DNA of 11,577 nt from Burkholderiales bacterium. GTDB lineage: Bacteria > Pseudomonadota > Gammaproteobacteria > Burkholderiales > Burkholderiaceae_C. Shown here in pieces: positions 6,625 to 11,577 of this stretch. Under the pieces are notes generated by a model. That model was not told the DNA's origin, did no database searches, and worked only from the letters and a program-made list of their open reading frames with translations. The stretch's first letter is position 1. Every line of letters starts with the position of its first letter. Where the stretch lies: the NCBI GenBank assembly GCA_025352345.1, contig JANXTP010000317.1, forward strand, positions 1-11,577, given 5' to 3'. Position numbers and translations under genes: made by a program.

Positions 6625-6868
6625 GTAAAAGGCTTGACTGTTTCGGCGTTTCCCTATCCAAGTTCCAACACACCCTGCGAGGGGTGCAGCTTTTCAAGCA
6701 GTCCTGCAAACAGTTTCGCGTTGCACAGCCAGTCGGCACGACCGATCGAAATCCGGCGGCGGTTTTCATTCCTCCTCCCTCCGTTATTCGCTCCCGGGCG
6801 CTGTGCAGCTTCTTTATTCAAAGCGGTGGTGAAGTCTCTTCGGAGCGTCACCACCGCTTTTGTCTTTT
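6625..6868 (+). ncRNA. Candidate leader RNA or small RNA ending at an intrinsic terminator
   Basis: Between the putative ECF promoter and the strong terminator hairpin lies about 240 bases with no convincing protein. The stretch can form several local hairpins, for example CACCCT with AGGGGTG at 6671-6686, and carries the polypyrimidine tract CCTCCTCCCTCC at 6771-6782. That tract is complementary to Shine-Dalgarno sequences and resembles the CCUCCUCCC motif of the stress-induced CcsR small RNAs of alphaproteobacteria. A partial stem (CGGCGG at 6757-6762 with CCTCCG) could place most of the tract in a loop. The transcript could be a free-standing small RNA or the attenuated leader of the operon that begins at 6890. 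The boundaries are inferred from promoter and terminator, and no RNA family was recognised. Confidence 0.35.
6820..6868 (+). terminator. Rho-independent terminator hairpin directly upstream of the lipid operon
   Basis: A perfect 13-bp inverted repeat is present: AAAGCGGTGGTGA at 6820-6832 and TCACCACCGCTTT at 6848-6860. A 15-base loop separates the arms, and a U-rich tail (TGTCTTTT, 6861-6868) follows. This is a textbook intrinsic terminator on the plus strand. It lies about 375 bp after the peroxidase stop, too far to be its ordinary terminator, and only 21 bases before the GTG at 6890. Any promoter upstream of 6820 must read through it to express the operon. Confidence 0.85.
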
Positions 6869-6889
6869 CAAGCGCTGCGGAGCTGGCGG

Positions 6890-8203
6890 GTGTCTGACGA
6901 CAAGCGCCGCGTGGCCGTCATCGGCTCCGGCATTTCCGGCCTGTCGGTGGCGCATGCCCTGGCCCGCGATGCACAGGTCACGCTGTTCGAAGCTGATTCT
7001 TATTTCGGTGGTCACACCCACACCGTTGACATCACGCTGGAGGGCCAGACCCACGGCGTGGACACCGGCTTTCTGGTGTTCAACGAGCGCACCTATCCAA
7101 AGCTGATCCAGCTGTTCGGCGAGTTGCAGGTGCCCACGGCGGTGTCGGACATGTCGTTTTCGGTGCAGGTGCCCGACATCGGCCTGGAGTGGAGCGGCAG
7201 CGATCTGAACACCGTGTTCGCGCAGCGCCGCAACCTGTTGCGCCCGGCGTTCTGGCGGATGTTGCGCGACCTGACGCGCTTCAACCGCTTGGCCACCGCA
7301 CTGGCCGAACGCGGCGTGGCCACCGAGGGGCAACAGGCCATCGGCGACTTCCTCGCCGAACACCGCTTCAGCGCCGAATTCCGCGACTGGTATTTCCTGC
7401 CGATGATCGGCTGCATCTGGTCGTGCCCGACGGATCAGATGCTGCGGTTTCCCATCGCCACGATGATCCGCTTCTGCAACAACCACGGCCTGATCCAGGT
7501 GACGAACCGGCCGCGCTGGTTCACCGTGCAGGGTGGCGCGCGCCAGTACGTCGAGAAGCTGCTGCGACGCATTTCCGATGCGCGACTGAACACGCCGGTG
7601 CGCAGCGTGCGCCGTTTGCCCGCGAGCGCGCAGGTCAGCGTCGCCACCGACCACGGCACCGAGCTGTTCGACGAAGTCGTGCTGGCCTGCCACAGCGACC
7701 AGTCGCTGGCGTTGCTGGCCGATGCCACGCCGGCCGAGCGCGCGGTGCTTGGCGCCATCCGCTACCACCGCAACCGCGCGGTGCTGCACACCGACACCGC
7801 TGTGCTGCCGCGCCGGAAAATCGCTTGGGCCGCGTGGAACTACGAGCGCGCCAGCGCTGGCGCGCGCGAGTCGGCTGCGGTCTGCCTGCACTACCTGATC
7901 AACCGGCTGCAGCCGCTGCCGTTCGAAGCGCCGGTGGTGGTGTCGCTCAATCCGATCACCGAACCGCGTGCCGACACCATCCATGGCGAATACGACTACG
8001 CCCACCCGGTGTTCGACGCGGCCGCGATCGCTGCGCAGCAGCGTGTCCCGTCGCTGCAGGGCAACGCGCACACCTGGTTCTGCGGCGCATGGACGCGCTA
8101 TGGCTTTCACGAGGACGGGCTGATGTCCGGCCTCGCCGTGGTCGATGGCCTGCGGCAGCGCTGGGTTCATGCAGAACCACGTCCCGAACCGGTGGCCGCA
8201 TGA
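6890..8203 (+). CDS. NAD/FAD-dependent amine-oxidase-like oxidoreductase (COG2907)
   Basis: The 437-residue protein belongs to the flavin amine oxidase/phytoene desaturase superfamily. Its N-terminus has the dinucleotide-binding VAVIGSGISGLSVAHAL with the following acidic residue in LFEADSYFGGHTHT. The C-terminus has the second FAD contact, WFCGAWTRYGFHEDGLMSGL. COG2907 proteins are annotated as NAD/FAD-binding proteins of unknown reaction; they usually sit with DUF1365 and a CFA-like methyltransferase, and some relatives take part in making modified membrane fatty acids in photo-oxidative stress. The GTG at 6890 is chosen because GGAG (6879-6882) lies seven bases upstream; the upstream in-frame TTG at 6860 falls inside the terminator stem. 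The stop overlaps the next start (ATGA). It is the first gene of the five-gene operon and probably acts on lipid acyl chains at the inner face of the membrane, which is inference. Confidence 0.88.
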   Translation: MSDDKRRVAVIGSGISGLSVAHALARDAQVTLFEADSYFGGHTHTVDITLEGQTHGVDTGFLVFNERTYPKLIQLFGELQVPTAVSDMSFSVQVPDIGLEWSGSDLNTVFAQRRNLLRPAFWRMLRDLTRFNRLATALAERGVATEGQQAIGDFLAEHRFSAEFRDWYFLPMIGCIWSCPTDQMLRFPIATMIRFCNNHGLIQVTNRPRWFTVQGGARQYVEKLLRRISDARLNTPVRSVRRLPASAQVSVATDHGTELFDEVVLACHSDQSLALLADATPAERAVLGAIRYHRNRAVLHTDTAVLPRRKIAWAAWNYERASAGARESAAVCLHYLINRLQPLPFEAPVVVSLNPITEPRADTIHGEYDYAHPVFDAAAIAAQQRVPSLQGNAHTWFCGAWTRYGFHEDGLMSGLAVVDGLRQRWVHAEPRPEPVAA

Positions 8204-9012
8204 CAGCCCGTTTGGCGAGTACGGAGCAGACCGATCCCTTGATCGGCTTCGGCCAAGTGCGCCACACCCGCTTGCGGCCGGCGCTGAACCGCTTCGCCTA
8301 CCCGACCTACTTTCTGATGCTGCCGATGCGCCGCCTGCGCACAGTCCCCCATGCCGATCTGGCACGCAACCGCTTCGGGCTGATCAGTTTTCATGACCGA
8401 GACCACGGCGACGGCCGCGCCGACAGCCTGGCCTGGCTCGATGAGCTGCTGCAGCGTGACGGCATCTCCGATGCCACAGGCGAGACCTGGCTGCACTGCT
8501 ACCCGCGGGTGCTGGGCCACACCTTCAAGCCGGTCAGCTTCTGGTACTGCCACCGCGCCGACGACACGCTGGCCGCGGTGGTCGTCGAGGTCAACAACAC
8601 GTTCGGCGAGCGGCACTGCTACCTGCTGCACGGCCCGCAGCTCGGCTACGGCAAAGAGCAAGTGGCTGCGAAGGTGTTCCATGTGTCGCCGTTTTGCGCG
8701 GTGACCGGGCGCTATCGCTTCCGCTTCATTCACAGCGCGGCGCATCCGGCCGGCGCCACCGAACGTAAGGTGTTGGCTAGAACGGTGGCCCGCATCGACC
8801 ACGACGATGACCACGGCGCGCTGATCCAGACCAGTGTGTCGGGTGCGCTCGAAGTGCTCTCGGCCTGCAGCCTGCGCCGGGCGTTTTTTGGCATGCCGCT
8901 GATGACGCTGGGCGTGATCGGCCGCATTCACTGGCAAGCGCTTCGGTTGTGGACCAAGCGGGTGCCGTTCTGGCGCAAACCCTCGCCACCGGCTGTTTTC
9001 GTGACGCGCTGA
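8200..9012 (+). CDS. DUF1365 family protein (COG3496)
   Basis: A 270-residue protein of the DUF1365 family. Recognisable features are the N-terminal IGFGQVRHTRLRPALNRFAY segment, the PMRRLRT and FGLISFHDRDHGDG stretch, and the central LGHTFKPVSFWYCH and VVEVNNTFGERHCY blocks. A KVFHVSPFCAVTGRYRFRF motif follows, with conserved His, Asp and Asn residues suggestive of a metal or lipid site. No catalytic activity has been established for the family, to my knowledge. It has no clear signal peptide; a hydrophobic, basic C-terminus (LRRAFFGMPLMTLGVIGRIH onwards) may associate with the membrane. The ATG at 8200 overlaps the stop of the upstream oxidoreductase, and GGTGG (8191-8195) may be its ribosome-binding site. 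The fixed order COG2907, COG3496, COG2230 across proteobacteria points to a shared pathway of lipid modification. Confidence 0.9.
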   Translation: MTARLASTEQTDPLIGFGQVRHTRLRPALNRFAYPTYFLMLPMRRLRTVPHADLARNRFGLISFHDRDHGDGRADSLAWLDELLQRDGISDATGETWLHCYPRVLGHTFKPVSFWYCHRADDTLAAVVVEVNNTFGERHCYLLHGPQLGYGKEQVAAKVFHVSPFCAVTGRYRFRFIHSAAHPAGATERKVLARTVARIDHDDDHGALIQTSVSGALEVLSACSLRRAFFGMPLMTLGVIGRIHWQALRLWTKRVPFWRKPSPPAVFVTR

Positions 9013-9049
9013 CAGCGCGCCCTGCTTTTATCCTTCCAAATCTCGCGGC

Positions 9050-10309
9050 ATGACCCGACTCGACGTGATGAGCACGACCTCACTTTCCACCACCACGGCC
9101 CTGCCGGACACCGCCCCTGCCGCCGCCCGCGCGGTGTTCCGGCTGCTGAAGAGCCTGAAGCACGGCACGCTGGACATCCAGTTGCCCGATGGCAGCGGCC
9201 TGCACTTCGGCCATGCCGTCGACGGCGGGCTGCGCGCCAGCATGCGCCTGCTCAACTGGAGCGTCTGCGGGGCCACGATGCGCTCGGGCGACATCGGCTT
9301 TGCCGAAAGCTTCATCGCCGGCGACTGGACTTCGCCCGACCCGGCGGCGCTCCTCAAGCTGTTGATCGCGAACCGCAGCGAGGTGGAATCCCTCGTCTAC
9401 GGCACCTGGTGGGGCGCACTGCTGTACCGCGCCAAGCACTGGCTCAATCGCAATTCGCGGTCGGGCAGCAGGAAAAACATTCACGCGCACTACGACCTCG
9501 GCAACGAGTTCTACCGGCTGTGGCTGGACCCGACAATGAATTACTCGAGCGCCTGGTTCGAAGGCGACCGAGCGCGGCCGATAGAAGATGCCCAATGGGC
9601 CAAGGTGCGGCGTGCGCTCAGCGAGTGCGGCGTCAAGCCGGGCGACCGGGTGCTGGAGATCGGCTGCGGCTGGGGCGCGCTGGCCGAATGCGCGGCCCGC
9701 GAGTTCGGCGCCACCGTCACCGGCGTCACCCTGTCGAGCGAGCAGCTCGAATGGGCGCAACAGCGCCTCGCCGATGCCGGCTTGCCAGGCGAGCTGCGCT
9801 TCCAGGACTACCGCGACCTGAACGCTGGTGACCGCGGTAACAGCGACGCACCGTTCGATGCGGTGGCCTCGATCGAGATGTTCGAAGCGGTCGGCCGCGA
9901 ATACTGGCCCAGCTTCTTCGACACACTGGCCGCGCAGCTAAAGCCCGGTGGCAAGGCCTGCGTGCAGAGCATCGTGATACGAGACGACCTGTTCGAGCGC
10001 TATGTCCACTCGACCGACTTCATCCAGCAGTACATCTTCCCCGGTGGGCTGCTGCCGAGCCCGAGCGAATTCCGCAAGGCAGCCGCCCACGCCGGACTGC
10101 GGGTGGTCAACGAACTGGAGTTCGGCCTCGACTACGCCGAGACCCTGCTGCGCTGGCGACAGCGTTTCCTGAGCCAGGAAGGCCCGGTACGGCAGCTCGG
10201 CTTCGACAGCCGCTTCATGCGCATCTGGGAGTTCTACCTCGCCTACTGCGAGGCCGCGTTCACGATGGGCAACACCAACGTCATGCAGTTCACGCTGCAG
10301 CGCGACTGA
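9050..10309 (+). CDS. Cyclopropane-fatty-acyl-phospholipid synthase family methyltransferase (COG2230)
   Basis: A 419-residue SAM-dependent methyltransferase acting, by family, on double bonds of membrane phospholipid acyl chains. It has an N-terminal lipid-binding domain (about 30-130), the CFA block NIHAHYDLGNEFYRLWLDPT (143-162), the SAM loop VLEIGCGWGA (201-210), QDYRDL (252-257), MFEAVG with Glu279, and QQYIFPGG (326-333). Against the E. coli enzyme as I recall it, the catalytic Cys139 is replaced by Ser167 and the bicarbonate-binding His266 by Gln306, while the MFExVG glutamate is kept. This marks a divergent subfamily that may make methyl-branched or otherwise methylated acyl chains instead of cyclopropane rings. 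The start is ATG 9050, 37 bp after DUF1365; ATG 9068 is an alternative, and neither has a good Shine-Dalgarno. Not given the symbol cfa because of the substitutions. Confidence 0.92.
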   Translation: MTRLDVMSTTSLSTTTALPDTAPAAARAVFRLLKSLKHGTLDIQLPDGSGLHFGHAVDGGLRASMRLLNWSVCGATMRSGDIGFAESFIAGDWTSPDPAALLKLLIANRSEVESLVYGTWWGALLYRAKHWLNRNSRSGSRKNIHAHYDLGNEFYRLWLDPTMNYSSAWFEGDRARPIEDAQWAKVRRALSECGVKPGDRVLEIGCGWGALAECAAREFGATVTGVTLSSEQLEWAQQRLADAGLPGELRFQDYRDLNAGDRGNSDAPFDAVASIEMFEAVGREYWPSFFDTLAAQLKPGGKACVQSIVIRDDLFERYVHSTDFIQQYIFPGGLLPSPSEFRKAAAHAGLRVVNELEFGLDYAETLLRWRQRFLSQEGPVRQLGFDSRFMRIWEFYLAYCEAAFTMGNTNVMQFTLQRD

Positions 10310-10310
10310 G

Positions 10311-10901
10311 ATGAGCGAGCGCCCATCCATCAATCGCCGGCGTCGATCGCTGCTGGCAATGCCATTGGCGTGCGGCAGCCTCACTGTCAGCGCGGCCGCG
10401 CTGGCACGCTCGGCACCACCGCCACCGGCCGAGGTGCGCAGCGAGGTGCCCGGTGCGCAGCTGCTGGGCAGCGGACGATTGACCTATTACCTTTTCCACG
10501 TCTACGACGCGCGGCTGTGGGCCGGGCCGGGCTTCGACGCGGCGCGCTTCGAGCTGTCACCGCTCGCGCTCGAACTCGACTATGCGCGCGGCTTCGACAA
10601 CACCGACATCGCCGAACGCTCGATCGAGGAAATGCGGCGCAGCGGCACCATCCCGCAAGAGAAGGCGGCCCGCTGGGTAGAGGCAATGAAACAAGCCTTC
10701 CCCAACATCGCCGAGGGCGATCGAACCACTGGCGTGCAGATACCCGGCGTGGCCACACGCTACTTCGTCAATGGCAAATTCACCGGCGAGATCCGCGACG
10801 CCGAATTCACCCGGCTGTTCTTCGGCATCTGGCTGTCGGCCCGCACCTCCGAGCCCCGACTGCGCGAGGCGCTGCTGGCGGGCGCCCCGAAAGGCTCCTG
10901 A
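10311..10901 (+). CDS. Chalcone isomerase-like protein with signal peptide
   Basis: A 196-residue protein of the bacterial chalcone-isomerase-like family. The N-terminus is strongly basic (INRRRRSLLAM), followed by a hydrophobic stretch and small residues (SAAALARS), so it is probably exported. The arginine run could serve Tat or Sec, and the sequence does not decide. The mature part shows the family pattern: LLGSGRLTYYLFHVYDARLW (51-70), LALELDYARGF (84-94), NTDIAERSIEEMRR (96-109) and GKFTGEIRDAEFTRLFFGIW. Plant chalcone isomerase catalysis is unlikely; plant CHIL/FAP relatives bind fatty acids, and a lipid-binding periplasmic role would suit this operon, but that is inference. The ATG at 10311 starts one base after the methyltransferase stop, with no own Shine-Dalgarno, so translation is probably coupled. 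Confidence 0.85.
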   Translation: MSERPSINRRRRSLLAMPLACGSLTVSAAALARSAPPPPAEVRSEVPGAQLLGSGRLTYYLFHVYDARLWAGPGFDAARFELSPLALELDYARGFDNTDIAERSIEEMRRSGTIPQEKAARWVEAMKQAFPNIAEGDRTTGVQIPGVATRYFVNGKFTGEIRDAEFTRLFFGIWLSARTSEPRLREALLAGAPKGS

Positions 10902-10916
10902 CGGGAACCGCATGCC

Positions 10917-11577
10917 GTGACCGCGCATGCCGCAGCCCGCCCTCCCGAGGCCGCCACTGTCGACCCGGATGCGTTCCCGGCGAGCGCAAGCGATCTCGCA
11001 ACGGTGCGTTGGCGACAGGGCGTGCGCTACGGCGCGCTCGGCCTGCCGCTGGCCTTCGTCGCGTTGCCGCTGTACGTGGTGCTGCCCAACCATTACGCCA
11101 CCGAATTCGGCATTCCGCTGGCCACGCTGGGTGCGTTGCTGCTGGGCGCGCGAGCGCTCGATGCCGTCGCCGACCCATTGATCGGCCGGGCCGCCGACGG
11201 ATGGCTCGCCCGCGGCGGGCGGCGGGCCTGGTGGGTGATCCTGATGGCGGGAGTCGTGCTCGCAGCCGGCTTCGCCGCACTGTTCTTTCCGCAGGTCCAA
11301 GGCGAATCGGCCTTGCTGGTGTGGTGCGCCCTCACGCTGGCAGTGACCTACCTCGGCTACAGCGTCGTCACGGTCGTGCACCATTCGTGGGGCGCGCGGC
11401 TCGGTGGCGATGCGCCACAGCGAGCGCGCATCGTCGCCTGGCGCGAAGGCCTGGCGCTGATCGGCGTGCTCATCGCGAGCGTGCTGCCGTCGCTGGCCGG
11501 GCTGGCGGTGACGACTGCGGTGTTCGCGCTGGTGCTGGCGATCGGCGTGCTGTGCTTGCGCACGGCGCCGACACCGG
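10917..11577 (+). CDS. MFS transporter of the COG2211 (GPH-like) type, N-terminal part (3' truncated)
   Basis: The frame is open to the window end; 220 residues are visible of a protein usually about 420-450 long. After a 35-residue polar N-terminus come hydrophobic segments near residues 39-56, 66-82, 104-123, 131-153 and 178-213, about half of a 12-helix carrier. The loop RALDAVADPLIGRAADGW (79-96) is the motif A-like signature of the COG2211 sugar/cation symporter branch. Genes of this kind close similar COG2907-DUF1365-CFA operons, where the substrate is unknown; a lipid or sugar cargo is guesswork. The start is GTG 10917, with GGGAA (10903-10907) nine bases upstream. Later GTG codons (11004, 11022) would give a shorter N-terminus closer to the first membrane helix. 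It follows the chalcone-isomerase-like gene by 15 bp. Confidence 0.85.
   Translation, partial: MTAHAAARPPEAATVDPDAFPASASDLATVRWRQGVRYGALGLPLAFVALPLYVVLPNHYATEFGIPLATLGALLLGARALDAVADPLIGRAADGWLARGGRRAWWVILMAGVVLAAGFAALFFPQVQGESALLVWCALTLAVTYLGYSVVTVVHHSWGARLGGDAPQRARIVAWREGLALIGVLIASVLPSLAGLAVTTAVFALVLAIGVLCLRTAPTP

Noticed and set aside
6634..6660. TTGACT with TATCCA as a sigma-70 promoter in the leader
   Set aside because: The spacer is only 15 bases and the -10 is poor; the ECF match just upstream is better.
6445..6889. Cobalamin riboswitch in the long leader
   Set aside because: Considered because a B12-dependent regulator is nearby, but no B12-box-like conserved sequence was seen.
6487..6897. 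Possible 136-residue protein filling the gap after the peroxidase
   Set aside because: It starts at a TTG without Shine-Dalgarno, has an erratic composition and runs through the terminator hairpin into the next gene; judged non-coding.
6848..8365. 505-residue open frame on the minus strand opposite the FAD oxidoreductase
   Set aside because: It is rich in Arg, His, Gln and Ala with no recognisable motif, and it shadows an obviously real gene; it is a typical high-GC antisense frame.
1..11577. CRISPR arrays, insertion sequences, tRNA or rRNA genes
   Set aside because: No spaced repeats, transposase motifs, terminal inverted repeats or tRNA-like sequences were found on either strand by eye.

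Overview
The window looks like chromosomal DNA of a high-GC betaproteobacterium, most likely Burkholderiales. The evidence is the strong G/C bias at third codon positions and the betaproteobacterial character of GlnE and the stand-alone heptose-1-phosphate adenylyltransferase. No database search was possible, so every assignment rests on motifs read from the translations and on family knowledge.

Layout. (1) Positions 1-1572 (+) hold the C-terminal part of glnE, cut by the window start. (2) Positions 1607-5790 (-) hold a leftward set of genes. In transcription order these are a MerR-type regulator with a cobalamin-binding domain (CarH/LitR type), a tiny DUF2256 zinc-ribbon protein, an Fe-S cryptochrome/(6-4) photolyase, a ferritin-like diiron protein of acyl-ACP desaturase type, and rfaE2. 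The first three overlap end to start (TGATG, then ATGA) and are almost certainly one translationally coupled operon. (3) Divergent from the regulator, across a 63-bp spacer, is a Cys-type glutathione peroxidase homologue with a signal peptide (5854-6444). (4) A 445-bp gene-free stretch (6445-6889) carries a good match to an RpoE-like ECF sigma promoter, a CCTCCTCCCTCC tract and a perfect 13-bp intrinsic-terminator hairpin, all upstream of the next operon. (5) Positions 6890 to the right edge (+) hold a tight operon: NAD/FAD-dependent amine-oxidase-like protein (COG2907), DUF1365 (COG3496), CFA-synthase-like methyltransferase (COG2230), a secreted chalcone-isomerase-like protein, and an MFS transporter cut by the window end.

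How the genes may work together. The content reads as a light and photo-oxidative stress island. It has a B12-based photoreceptor repressor, light-driven DNA repair, a (lipid) peroxide reductase, and a membrane-lipid modifying operon of the COG2907-COG3496-COG2230 type that in other proteobacteria accompanies ECF/ChrR or LitR light and singlet-oxygen responses. The most interesting points are the terminator hairpin lying between the putative ECF promoter and the lipid operon (attenuator or sRNA), the altered active-site residues of the CFA-like enzyme, and the Met at the position used for light-state cobalt ligation in Thermus CarH. glnE and rfaE2 are ordinary housekeeping neighbours.
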